This document shows positions 7,478 through 13,883 of a DNA stretch of 18,718 nucleotides, piece by piece. Both the position numbers and the translations under genes were made by a program. This DNA comes from an uncultured Oscillospiraceae bacterium. Its GTDB lineage: Bacteria; Bacillota; Clostridia; Oscillospirales; Oscillospiraceae. Under the pieces are notes generated by a model. That model did no database searches. It saw only the letters and a list, made by a program, of their open reading frames with translations, and was not told the DNA's origin. The stretch spans positions 1 through 18,718 of the forward strand of contig CAKUCT010000010.1 of the NCBI GenBank assembly GCA_934643765.1. Reading direction: 5' to 3'. How positions within the stretch are numbered: position 1 is the first letter of the stretch; every line of letters begins with the position of its first letter.

Positions 7478-7774
7478 GATCTGGCCCACGAGTGAAAGCT
7501 CGCCTTCTCCGCTGTCCAGATCGCACCCGGCCAGCTCCCAGTAGGTCTCGGCCAGCGCGGGATCGCGGATTTCCGGCTGCAGAAGGCGGCAGAGTGTCTC
7601 CAGCTGCGCGCGATGCGCGGGCTCATAATCTGCCTGAACCTGAAGGTGAAAGCCTTCAGGTTCTTTTTGCAGGCGCAAAGAGACCTCCTTTGCGCCCGCG
7701 CCAAACAGTGCGGTTCCGATTTCGTCAATGATATGGCTCATTTTTTGCCGTGTCTGGCTGTGTCTGTGTTTCAT
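7412..7774 (-). CDS. Small protein of unknown function downstream of DUF1576
   Basis: 120 residues, no membrane segment or signal peptide, acidic in its second half. I do not recognise the family. The alternation of charged and hydrophobic residues (EVSLRLQKEPEGFHLQVQA, then AEIDLQPGTIEMRLFVSG) suggests a small alpha/beta fold. The start ATG at 7774 has GAAGGAG 6 nt upstream, and that sequence overlaps the stop of the DUF1576 gene, so the two are translationally coupled. Met12 is a possible later start. The 3' end overlaps the pseudouridine synthase gene tail to tail, and an antisense terminator lies inside it. The shared ribosome-binding site supports it as a real gene. Confidence 0.7.
   Translation of the reverse strand: MKHRHSQTRQKMSHIIDEIGTALFGAGAKEVSLRLQKEPEGFHLQVQADYEPAHRAQLETLCRLLQPEIRDPALAETYWELAGCDLDSGEGELSLVGQILDRAEIDLQPGTIEMRLFVSG
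7636..7668 (+). terminator. Intrinsic terminator of the pseudouridine synthase, antisense inside the 120-residue gene
   Basis: A perfect 11-bp stem, GAACCTGAAGG (7636-7646) and CCTTCAGGTTC (7653-7663), encloses a TGAAAG loop and is followed by TTTTTGC. On the plus strand this is a textbook terminator, 159 nt after the synthase stop. On the minus strand the same bases encode KEPEGFHLQVQ of the opposing protein. Confidence 0.72.
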
Positions 7775-7777
7775 AGG

Positions 7778-9055
7778 TTACTCCTTCGGCTCTTTGCGCA
7801 GGGCCTCTATGATTGGCAGCAGAATGATGCATACCAGCCCTGCGGCAAAGCCGTTGTTATAAAGATTCATGCCGCCGTGCAGAAATGAGGTGTTCTGGAC
7901 AATGGTCATGTGTAAAAATCCGGCGATCAGGCCCCAGTGCCAGCCGAACTGGCCGGCAATCGGCGCAAGGCCCGTGCAGAACAGCACAGCCAGCAGCGGC
8001 CCCGGCGCCGTAATCGGCACGGCGACGAGCAGAAGCTTTGCCAGCACCGCGCCTGCCAACACCGGCAGAACATTTTTCGGGTGCTTGCCGAAGGCGGCAA
8101 AGCCCGTCATGCTCAGAACGCAGCAGGCAAGCGGCCCGTTGAGCCGCACGCCGAGCGGATACAGCGCCAGAAGATAGCCCAGGCCAATGGCTCCGGTCAG
8201 GGCCATGTTGACAAGCGTCGGGCCCGCGCCCTCCAGCAGAATAAAATCTGTGACCGACCGGCCGGCGTGGCGCAGAATGGGCGCGTATGCCCTGGCGCTG
8301 CGGCAGCCGAGCGCGATGCCAGCCAGAAGAAGCCCGGCCAGCGCGCAGACCAGCAGCGCGCACAGCGCGGCGTGATCGCCGCTTCCCCAGCTGCCCTCGG
8401 TGATGAACTCCACGCCGAGACCCTTGCAGATACTGGCGATGCCGAGCCCCAGAAAGCCCGCGGCGAAGCCGACGTTATAAAGGTCAAAGCCCTGGTGCAG
8501 ACGGACGGTATAGCCCGCGATGGGCGGGGTAAAAAAGCCGATGACAAGGCCGGAGCCAACCATGGCGGCCCAGCGGACGCCCGGCGCCATATGCACCAGC
8601 CAGAAGCTGACCATCGGAGACAGGCAGGTGGAAAAGAGCGTCAGATACAGATACTTGGAAAAAGACTCGCCCTGGAACCTGGCATACAGAAAACCGCCAA
8701 GCAGAATTGGCAGGATATTCAGAAGATTTTTGCCGAGCAGACTGAAGCCCGCCATCATAAAAAGACACGCAAAGCTCAGGCCCGTCACGGGAAGATGCAG
8801 CGCGCGCATAAGCGCCGTGCTCAGCAGCAGCACCAGCGCCGCATTCATAAGCGCCGCGCCGAGGCCGCCTGTGACGGTGGGGTCGGTGATGAGCCCGGCG
8901 TCTGTGGTCAGAATCCGGAAAAGGCCCTGCAGCAGCGCCGCGGGCGGCTGCGCGCAGAGGGCGAAGATGGCCATGAGAAGACTCAGAGCCAGCAGAACAC
9001 CGGTCAGAATCCGGTTCTGACGGGCGGCACGGGGAGAAGGGTTCGGGTGTGTCAT
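7778..9055 (-). CDS. DUF1576 family multi-pass membrane protein with internal duplication
   Basis: A 425-residue hydrophobic protein with about ten to twelve membrane segments, of the DUF1576 family (function unknown, probably a transporter). The protein is a tandem duplication of roughly 200 residues. MAGFSLLGKNLLNILPILLG (101-120) pairs with MTGFAAFGKHPKNVLPVLAG (316-335), and LHQGFDLYNVGFAAGF (186-201) pairs with LHGGMNLYNNGFAAGL (392-407). Such inverted or parallel repeats are common in secondary transporters. The start ATG at 9055 follows AAAGGA. It has its own promoter, and its stop lies 4 nt before the next gene. No substrate can be inferred. Confidence 0.88.
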   Translation of the reverse strand: MTHPNPSPRAARQNRILTGVLLALSLLMAIFALCAQPPAALLQGLFRILTTDAGLITDPTVTGGLGAALMNAALVLLLSTALMRALHLPVTGLSFACLFMMAGFSLLGKNLLNILPILLGGFLYARFQGESFSKYLYLTLFSTCLSPMVSFWLVHMAPGVRWAAMVGSGLVIGFFTPPIAGYTVRLHQGFDLYNVGFAAGFLGLGIASICKGLGVEFITEGSWGSGDHAALCALLVCALAGLLLAGIALGCRSARAYAPILRHAGRSVTDFILLEGAGPTLVNMALTGAIGLGYLLALYPLGVRLNGPLACCVLSMTGFAAFGKHPKNVLPVLAGAVLAKLLLVAVPITAPGPLLAVLFCTGLAPIAGQFGWHWGLIAGFLHMTIVQNTSFLHGGMNLYNNGFAAGLVCIILLPIIEALRKEPKE

Positions 9056-9097
9056 AGAACTGTCCTTTTTCAGAAGATAATAGCGTCAGCTGATATT

Positions 9098-9126
9098 ATT
9101 GTACCGGATTGCCGGAGACTTGACAA
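9098..9126 (-). promoter_or_regulatory. Promoter of the DUF1576 operon
   Basis: On the minus strand TTGTCA (9126-9121), a 17-nt spacer and TACAAT (9103-9098) match five of six positions in each hexamer. The leader is about 35 nt long. Confidence 0.85.
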
Positions 9127-9131
9127 GGCAG

Positions 9132-9164
9132 AAAAACGCCGCGCAGATAAAACGCTGCGCGGCG
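9132..9164 (-). terminator. Intrinsic terminator after rlmH
   Basis: CGCCGCGCAG and CTGCGCGGCG form a perfect 10-bp stem with an 8-nt loop, followed on the minus strand by TTTTT. It begins 1 nt after the rlmH stop codon and ends just before the -35 box of the DUF1576 promoter. Confidence 0.9.
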
Positions 9165-9165
9165 G

Positions 9166-9648
9166 TCATTTGTGATATTTGGTTCCGGCCTGAATGGATT
9201 CGGCTCTGTAGAGCTGCTCAAGTGCCATAACGCGCGCAAGATGGTGGGGAAAGGTCATGCGGCTCATGGACAGCAGAAAATCCGCCTGTTTTTTAAGACC
9301 TGGGTCTACGCCGAATGATGAGCCGATCAGAAAGCATGCGCTGGATTTTCCGCTTTTTTTAATATCAGAAAGCTTGCTTGCCAGATCTTCCGAGGAAAGC
9401 ACCTTTCCCTCCGGGGCCAGCACGCACAGCCAGCTTCCCTTCGGAATTTTTGTGCGGATGAGATCGGCCTCTTTTGCAAGGCCCTGCGCGATCTGCGCCG
9501 GGTTCGGGTCCTCCGGCAGCCTTACCTCCGGCAGTTCCAGCAGCTGAAACGAGCAGAAAGCCCCCAGGCGCTTTTTGTATTCCTCCGCCGCCTGAATATA
9601 GAATTTTTCCTTGAGCTTCCCCATACAAATCAGCGTGATCGAAAACAT
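9166..9648 (-). CDS. rlmH: 23S rRNA (pseudouridine1915-N3)-methyltransferase
   Basis: A SPOUT-class, SAM-dependent enzyme that methylates pseudouridine 1915 in helix 69 of 23S rRNA on assembled 70S ribosomes. The 160 residues match the family length (about 159). Visible marks are the opening ITLICMGKLKEKFY, the SAM-knot region LIGSSFGVDP (about 111-120), MTFPHHLARVMALEQLYRA and the invariant C-terminal YHK. The ATG at 9648 is preferred over the TTG at 9660 because family proteins start here. The ribosome-binding site is only GGGGG at short spacing, so translation may be weak. No clear promoter was found just upstream, where a set of hairpins lies. Confidence 0.95.
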   Translation of the reverse strand: MFSITLICMGKLKEKFYIQAAEEYKKRLGAFCSFQLLELPEVRLPEDPNPAQIAQGLAKEADLIRTKIPKGSWLCVLAPEGKVLSSEDLASKLSDIKKSGKSSACFLIGSSFGVDPGLKKQADFLLSMSRMTFPHHLARVMALEQLYRAESIQAGTKYHK

Positions 9649-9660
9649 ACGTACCCCCAA

Positions 9661-9846
9661 AAGCCTCGCAGAGTTTGCCGCCCGCAGGCGGCAAACAGAA
9701 TGTAAATCATCTTATCCGGCGGCTCTGCCGACCGGAAAAATACAAAACAGCCCGCAAGTGTGGAATTTTTGGCCCAATGGGCCAAAAATTATGCGCGCCG
9801 TCGGGCTGCAATCCCTCTCGGCAAAACCCCCGGTTTTGCCGAAGAT
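9661..9846. repeat. Cluster of palindromes between rlmH and rpsR
   Basis: A non-coding stretch with four hairpins in 170 nt. GTTTGCCGCC/GGCGGCAAAC lies at 9673-9696. CCGGCGGC/GCCG(A)CCGG lies at 9715-9736. AATTTTTGGCCC/GGGCCAAAAATT lies at 9764-9790, framed by CAGCCCG (9748) and CGGGCTG (9802). CGGCAAAACC/GGTTTTGCCG lies at 9819-9841. Three have perfect 10-12 bp stems with 3-4 nt loops. It resembles palindromic-repeat islands (REP/BIME-like) or a stack of terminators. No promoter for rlmH is evident in it. Confidence 0.6.
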
Positions 9847-9880
9847 AAAAAAAGCCCGTCCGAAACCGGACGGACTTTTT
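9847..9880 (-). terminator. Intrinsic terminator of the rpsF-ssb-rpsR operon
   Basis: On the minus strand AAAAAGTCCGTCCG pairs with CGGACGGGCTTTTT (one G-T) around a GTTT loop, with two more T after the stem. It starts 7 nt after the rpsR stop codon. Confidence 0.9.
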
Positions 9881-9887
9881 GCATGTC

Positions 9888-10127
9888 TTATTCTGCCACG
9901 TACGGCAGCAGGGCGATGTGACGGGCACGCTTGATGGCGACCGTCAGCTGACGCTGATGAGCAGCGCAGGTACCAGTCGTGCGGCGGGGCAGAATCTTGC
10001 CGCGCTCGGACAGGTAACGGCGGAGTTTCGCAGTGTCTTTGAAATCGATGTGGGCAACCTTGTCGACGCAGAACGAGCAAACCTTCTTGCGCTTGCGAGG
10101 ATGGACACGATCATTAGCCATTGCCAT
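9888..10127 (-). CDS. rpsR: 30S ribosomal protein S18
   Basis: S18 pairs with S6 on the platform of the 30S subunit. The 79-residue protein has the family core (KVCSFCVDKVAHIDFKD, then LRRYLSERGKILPRRTTGTCAAHQRQL and IALLPYV). It keeps the metal-binding set C-x2-C plus C-x2-H (residues about 17, 20, 54, 57), so this is the zinc-carrying form rather than a zinc-free paralogue. The start ATG at 10127 is 7 nt from AGGAGG; a second ATG two codons later is less well placed. It is the last gene of the operon, 52 nt after ssb. Confidence 0.97.
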   Translation of the reverse strand: MAMANDRVHPRKRKKVCSFCVDKVAHIDFKDTAKLRRYLSERGKILPRRTTGTCAAHQRQLTVAIKRARHIALLPYVAE

Positions 10128-10179
10128 AATTTATCCTCCTATCTTGTCTTGTGGAAACATTCAGTTGGGGTATTCCCGA

Positions 10180-10638
10180 TCAGAACGGGAGCTCGGAATC
10201 GTCGTCTTCCAGCATGGAGAAGCCCGATGCAGCCGGAGCCTGGCTGGCCGGCGCCTGATAGGCGGGAGCCTGGGAGTAAACCGGCGTCTGGTCGAAGCCG
10301 CCTGCCGCTGCGCCGTCGCGCTTGCTGTCGCCAAAGTAGACATTGTCCGCCACGACTTCTGCCGAGCGGCGCTTGTTGCCTTCCTTGTCAGTCCAGTTGC
10401 GGATCTGCAGACGTCCCGTCACCACAGCCATGCGGCCCTTGGTGAAGTAACGGCTGACGAACTCAGCGGTGTTGCGCCATGCGACGATATCAACGAAATC
10501 CGTTTCCTTCTCCGCGCCCTGTGCCGCAAAATCGCGGTCCACGGCGAGCGTGAAGGACGCGACCGCGACGCCGCTGCCGGTCCGGCGCAGCTCGGGGTCA
10601 CGGGTAAGACGACCCATGAGAACGATATGGTTCAGCAT
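10180..10638 (-). CDS. ssb: Single-stranded DNA-binding protein
   Basis: Coats single-stranded DNA in replication, repair and recombination. The 152 residues comprise an OB-fold (about 1-105; LNHIVLMGRLTRDPELRRTGSGVAVASFTLAVDR, FVDIVAWRNTAEFVSRYFTKG, VTGRLQIRNW), a Gln/Ala/Pro-rich linker with AYQAPASQAPA-type repeats, and the acidic tail DDDSELPF that recruits partner proteins. The start ATG at 10638 follows AAGGAGG, which overlaps the rpsF stop. It sits in the conserved rpsF-ssb-rpsR order. Confidence 0.97.
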   Translation of the reverse strand: MLNHIVLMGRLTRDPELRRTGSGVAVASFTLAVDRDFAAQGAEKETDFVDIVAWRNTAEFVSRYFTKGRMAVVTGRLQIRNWTDKEGNKRRSAEVVADNVYFGDSKRDGAAAGGFDQTPVYSQAPAYQAPASQAPAASGFSMLEDDDSELPF

Positions 10639-10650
10639 GAAATAGCCTCC

Positions 10651-10947
10651 TTACTCTTCCACTGCCACGATGATCGAGCGCAGGATGCCGTCGGTGATCT
10701 TGAAGACACGATCGAGCTCTGCGGGCATGTCGGGCGTGACGTCACAGGTCATGTAGACGTAGTAGCCTTCGGTCAGGTCGTTGATGGGATAAGCAAGGTG
10801 ACGCTTGCCCCACTCGTCAACACTGGTGAGCGTACCGTGATTCTCCACGATACCCTTGAATTTTTCCACGAGAGCCGCGATACCCTCTTCACCCTGAGCG
10901 GGGTCGATGATATAGAGGATCTCATACTTTGCGGAAAGCTTTGCCAT
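10651..10947 (-). CDS. rpsF: 30S ribosomal protein S6
   Basis: S6 binds S18 and the central domain of 16S rRNA. The 98-residue protein has the family pattern (YEILYIIDPAQGEEGIAALVEKFKGIVENHG, then DEWGKRHLAYPINDLTEGYYVYM and ELDRVFKITDGILRSIIV). The start is the ATG at 10947 because AGGAGGTG lies 7 nt upstream; an in-frame start eight codons earlier would cover that site. It is the first gene of the operon, after a leader of about 70 nt with one strong hairpin. Confidence 0.97.
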   Translation of the reverse strand: MAKLSAKYEILYIIDPAQGEEGIAALVEKFKGIVENHGTLTSVDEWGKRHLAYPINDLTEGYYVYMTCDVTPDMPAELDRVFKITDGILRSIIVAVEE

Positions 10948-10971
10948 GATGTTGCACCTCCTTTTGGACAT

Positions 10972-10997
10972 TTGGCCGCAGGTCCCGCCTGCGGCAA
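10972..10997 (-). promoter_or_regulatory. Hairpin in the rpsF leader, candidate S6:S18 binding element
   Basis: On the minus strand TTGCCGCAGG pairs with CCTGCGGC-CAA (one bulged C) around a CGGGA loop. It lies between promoter and ribosome-binding site. Leaders of rpsF operons in many bacteria bind the S6:S18 dimer to repress translation. The position agrees, but the specific bulge of that motif is only partly visible. Confidence 0.5.
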
Positions 10998-11023
10998 GGA
11001 TTGCTTGTTACACAAGCTGGACT

Positions 11024-11052
11024 ATTATACCGGGAAAAATGCGGAATGTCAA
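11024..11052 (-). promoter_or_regulatory. Consensus promoter of rpsF-ssb-rpsR
   Basis: On the minus strand TTGACA (11052-11047), a 17-nt spacer and TATAAT (11029-11024) are all perfect. The arrangement is the same as at the infC promoter, as expected for ribosomal genes. Confidence 0.94.
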
Positions 11053-11079
11053 CTGAAAATCTTACATTTTTGTTCCGGA

Positions 11080-11109
11080 AATTTAAGGAAGCACCGTACA
11101 ATTTGTCAA
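11080..11109 (-). promoter_or_regulatory. Possible second, upstream rpsF promoter
   Basis: TTGACA (11109-11104, minus strand), an 18-nt spacer and TAAATT (11085-11080) lie 57 nt upstream of the main promoter. The -35 is perfect; the -10 matches four of six. Confidence 0.4.
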
Positions 11110-11142
11110 GCAGATTCACAGAGAGATTTTGCCTCAAGGCAA

Positions 11143-11190
11143 GATTTGAAAAACGCAGACATACTTTGTGTATTTCAAGTTTTTCAAATC
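11143..11190. repeat. Perfect 12-bp inverted repeat in a gene-free stretch
   Basis: GATTTGAAAAAC (11143-11154) and GTTTTTCAAATC (11179-11190) enclose 24 nt, inside which ATAC and GTAT pair again. A weaker stem (AGATTTTGCC/GGCAAGATTT, loop TCAA) is adjacent at 11125-11147. The stretch 11110-11248, between the kinase terminator and the rpsF promoters, has no convincing ORF. The arm GTTTTTCAAA recurs in the palindrome at 13787-13821. Confidence 0.6.
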
Positions 11191-11248
11191 GCAGAATTGG
11201 GGCAAAAGATCCTGCGAAGCGTGCAGACATAATTGTGCGATGCTGCCT

Positions 11249-11284
11249 AAAAAATACTGCCGGAAGCGTTCGCTTCCGGCAGTA
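11249..11284 (-). terminator. Intrinsic terminator after the uridine-kinase-family gene
   Basis: TACTGCCGGAAGCG and CGCTTCCGGCAGTA form a perfect 14-bp palindrome with a 2-nt centre, followed on the minus strand by TTTTTT. It lies 12 nt after the stop codon. Confidence 0.94.
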
Positions 11285-11296
11285 CAATGGGAACCA

Positions 11297-12223
11297 TCAA
11301 TAATTAAAAATGCTCCCGCCGACAAATTCACGCATAATGGAGTCCTTCGGAACATACTCCGTTTTCAGCGGCGGCAGCTCCCGGACAACGTCCATCAGGA
11401 TATCCAGGCCAGGCTCGCCCATAAATTCCGGGGTCAGCTCTTCGGAGAATTTCGGAATTTCCAGCAGATATTTTGTCAGTATGCACGGCTCATAGTCATG
11501 GAACGTATCGATGTGAATCGTCGCGTTCGGCTTGTTGGGGGCAATATAGCGCACTTCGCCCTGGTCGACGGACTGCGCGCGTTCAATGGTCTCGCGCAGC
11601 GTCCGGCCGCGGCCCAGATAGTCGCGGATCATGCGCCGGGCTACGCGGACCTGCTCGGGCTTTACAATGCGGTCGTCCGGTGTAATGATTCTCGTGCGCG
11701 GTGCAACATAGATGCCTGTGGCACGCGAGCGGATGGGGTCAAAAAGAAGAGGATTGAGCATGTGAATGCCCTCGGCGATGATGATCGCCTCCTGGCTTCC
11801 GTCCATCGGCGTGTAGCCGCCGGTTTTGCTGTTTTTGAAGTCATACCAGGGAATCTGCACCGTCTCGCCGCTGCTGAGCCGGTCGATGCTGTCAAGCAGC
11901 AGGTCCCGGTTGACGCAGTAGGGAGACTCCCAGTCGGTCGCCTCGGGCGGGCGCTGGTCAAGCGGGAGAAAGAAATTGTCCATGCTCAGAAGGCAGACCT
12001 TCACGCCCAGGTTTTCAAGATATGCTTTCAGGCGCATGGCAGTGGTCGTTTTGCCGGAGCCGGAGGGGCCCGTCAGACAGACGAAGGGCTTTTTTGGCTG
12101 CGCGGACAGGACGGCCGCGGCCGCGGAGCTGATTTTATCATGGAACACCTCTTCGCAGCGCAGAACAAACTGCGTTTCGTTCTGCATGGCGCGGATGATG
12201 TCGGCCATATCGATAACACGCAT
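11297..12223 (-). CDS. Uridine kinase / phosphoribulokinase-family P-loop kinase
   Basis: A 308-residue cytosolic P-loop kinase related to uridine kinase. GPSGSGKTT lies at 52-60, then LLSMDNFFLPLDQRPPEATDW, which matches the DxFY-type substrate segment, IPWYDFKNSKTGG, and the strand IIIAEGIHMLNP. The likely reaction is ATP-dependent phosphorylation of a nucleoside, but the protein is longer than classic Udk (about 210 residues) at both ends, so another substrate is possible. The start ATG at 12223 follows GGAAGGA. The reading frame stays open upstream to 12670, but that part is antisense-frame shadow of the MATE gene. It begins 14 nt after the MATE stop, so the two form one transcript, closed by the terminator below. 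Confidence 0.87.
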   Translation of the reverse strand: MRVIDMADIIRAMQNETQFVLRCEEVFHDKISSAAAAVLSAQPKKPFVCLTGPSGSGKTTTAMRLKAYLENLGVKVCLLSMDNFFLPLDQRPPEATDWESPYCVNRDLLLDSIDRLSSGETVQIPWYDFKNSKTGGYTPMDGSQEAIIIAEGIHMLNPLLFDPIRSRATGIYVAPRTRIITPDDRIVKPEQVRVARRMIRDYLGRGRTLRETIERAQSVDQGEVRYIAPNKPNATIHIDTFHDYEPCILTKYLLEIPKFSEELTPEFMGEPGLDILMDVVRELPPLKTEYVPKDSIMREFVGGSIFNY

Positions 12224-12237
12224 GAGAATCCTTCCTT

Positions 12238-13629
12238 TCAGGTTGTGGCGGCCGCCTGTTCCGCGGCCATTTTTTTCTGATACTGCCGGTAGATGACGGC
12301 GAAGCAGATCGCGTGCAGGCTGAGCGTCAGAATCCAGCTCATCGGGTACGACAGATACAGAACCTCGGGCGTGCGGAAGAGCTGGAAAATGGTATAAATC
12401 CAGATGATACGGCTCAGGCACGCGCCGCCCGCGGTCACGAACAGCGGAATCCAGGTCCGGCCAAGCCCGCGTACCATACCGCACAGCACCTCCATGATGC
12501 CGCACAGGAAGTAATAATACGCGATGGTGGACAGACGGCCAAGCCCGTAATGAATGACGTCCGCGTAGGACGGGTCTGTGCTGGAGACATAGATGCTGAG
12601 CAGCGACGGGCCAAAGAAATAGCAGACCGCGCACATCGGAAGACCGATCATCAGAACCGTCGTCAGGCACGCGCCGAGCACATTTTTGATCCGGTCGAGC
12701 CGGCCCGCGCCGAGATTCTGGCTGGTGAAGGTGATCGCGGCGTGGAACACGGCGTTCATGGCCGTGTAGATAAAGCCCTCCAGGTTGGAAGCGGCGGTGC
12801 TGGCCGCGATGACATTGGAGCCGAAGGAGTTGACGGCGCTCTGCACCATGACGTTGGAGATGTTGAAGAGCATGCTCTGAAGACCTGCGGGCAGGCCGAT
12901 CTGAATCATGCGCAGCGACTCTTCTTTGTCAAAGCGGATTTCCCGCAGCGACAGATGGCTCATGCCCTCGCTTCTGCACAGGCAGCGGACGACCAGCACC
13001 AGAGAGACATACTGCGAGATGACCGTCGCGGTGGCGACGCCGTCCACGCTCATATGGCAGACAATCACGAAGAACAGGTTCAAAAGCGCGTTGATGACAC
13101 CCGAGACGGTCAGGAAAATCATCGGCTTTTTCGTGTCGCCGAACGCGCGGAGCACGGCGGCGGCAAAGTTATACATGATCGAGCCCGGCATGCCGAGGAA
13201 ATAGATGCGCAGGTACAAACTTGACAGCGGCAGAACGTCGTCCGGCGTCTGCATCAGCCGGAGCAGCGGTGTGGACAGAAACAGTCCCACAACCATTACA
13301 ATCAGGCCCAGCAGCAGGCTCAAAGAGAGCGAGCAGTGCACGCATCTGCGGACATGTTCATCTTCCCGGCAGCCAAGATAGCGCGCCACGAGAATGTTGA
13401 CGCCGACCGATACGCCCATAAAGACGTTGACGAGCAGATTGATCAGCGCCGTCGTCGCGCCGACCGCGGCCAGCGCTGTCGCGCCGGCAAATTTACCGAC
13501 GACCACCACGTCCGCCGCGTTGAACAGCAGCTGCAGCACGCCCGTCGCGGCCAGCGGCAGGGAAAAACGGATGACCTTCGGCAGAACGGCGCCCTGCGTC
13601 ATATCAACCTGCTGGATAGAAGCAGCCAT
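12238..13629 (-). CDS. MATE family efflux transporter
   Basis: A 463-residue membrane protein with about twelve predicted helices in two halves. It belongs to the multidrug and toxic compound extrusion family, which exchanges Na+ or H+ for cationic drugs or metabolites. Family signs are FSLPLAATGVLQLLFNAADVVVVGKFAG (17-44), ALAAVGATTALINL, ILVARYLGCRE, the mid-protein IGLPAGLQSMLFNISNVMVQ and ASNLEGFIYTAMNAV. The start ATG at 13629 lies 6-7 nt behind AAGGAGGGTG. Expression probably begins at the promoter at 13884-13912, which gives a leader of about 245 nt full of strong hairpins. The substrate is not known. Confidence 0.95.
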   Translation of the reverse strand: MAASIQQVDMTQGAVLPKVIRFSLPLAATGVLQLLFNAADVVVVGKFAGATALAAVGATTALINLLVNVFMGVSVGVNILVARYLGCREDEHVRRCVHCSLSLSLLLGLIVMVVGLFLSTPLLRLMQTPDDVLPLSSLYLRIYFLGMPGSIMYNFAAAVLRAFGDTKKPMIFLTVSGVINALLNLFFVIVCHMSVDGVATATVISQYVSLVLVVRCLCRSEGMSHLSLREIRFDKEESLRMIQIGLPAGLQSMLFNISNVMVQSAVNSFGSNVIAASTAASNLEGFIYTAMNAVFHAAITFTSQNLGAGRLDRIKNVLGACLTTVLMIGLPMCAVCYFFGPSLLSIYVSSTDPSYADVIHYGLGRLSTIAYYYFLCGIMEVLCGMVRGLGRTWIPLFVTAGGACLSRIIWIYTIFQLFRTPEVLYLSYPMSWILTLSLHAICFAVIYRQYQKKMAAEQAAATT

Positions 13630-13673
13630 GCTTCACCCTCCTTATTATATAGTATATACATACATGAAATACG

Positions 13674-13692
13674 GCGCCCGCAAAGCGGGCGC
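13674..13692. repeat. Palindrome copy 1 (19 bp), repeated at 13858
   Basis: GCGCCCGC-AAA-GCGGGCGC, an 8-bp stem with a 3-nt loop. The 19 bases and the two A's after CGC-CA match the copy at 13858-13876 closely. The two copies flank about 165 bp and act as direct repeats of a palindrome. Confidence 0.75.
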
Positions 13693-13786
13693 AACAGACT
13701 GTCGAAAAATCTTACAGCCGAACGATTACGGAAAGGAAGATCGTGTGAAAGAAACCCATCAGGGGTGTCTTTCGCGTTCAATCAAC

Positions 13787-13821
13787 CAGTTTTTCAAACT
13801 TTAAAAAAGTTTGAAAAACTG
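13787..13821. repeat. Perfect 16-bp palindrome with AAA loop
   Basis: CAGTTTTTCAAACTTT and AAAGTTTGAAAAACTG pair without mismatch around three A. It directly abuts the next palindrome. It is not followed by a separate T-run on either strand. Confidence 0.8.
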
Positions 13822-13859
13822 CACCAGCGTGTCAAAAAATCTTTTTGACGCGCTGGTGC
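13821..13859. repeat. 18-bp hairpin with ATC loop
   Basis: GCACCAGCGTGTCAAAAA pairs with TTTTTGACGCGCTGGTGC with a single G-T, around ATC. Read on the minus strand it holds AAGATTTTTTGACACGCTG. A degenerate copy of that (AAGATTTTTCGACAGTCTG) lies at 13695-13713 next to palindrome copy 1, so the unit seems to be partly duplicated. Confidence 0.75.
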
Positions 13860-13876
13860 GCCCGCAAAGCGGGCGC
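13858..13876. repeat. Palindrome copy 2 (19 bp)
   Basis: GCGCCCGC-AAA-GCGGGCGC, identical to the copy at 13674-13692. It begins within the last two bases of the 18-bp hairpin and ends about 8 nt before the -10 box of the MATE promoter, so it would form the very 5' end of that transcript. Confidence 0.75.
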
Positions 13877-13883
13877 AAGCGGT

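Noticed and set aside
11110..11248. A small protein gene in the gap between the kinase and rpsF
   Set aside because: Open frames here are short extensions of shadow frames with no ribosome-binding site; the palindromes explain the sequence better.
13599..13781. A 60-codon minus-strand frame in the MATE leader
   Set aside because: It crosses the repeat region and overlaps the MATE start, has no ribosome-binding site and matches no family I know; most likely chance.
13674..13876. CRISPR array from the repeated 19-bp palindrome
   Set aside because: Only two copies with an irregular 165-bp gap filled with other palindromes, no further repeat units and no cas genes nearby.
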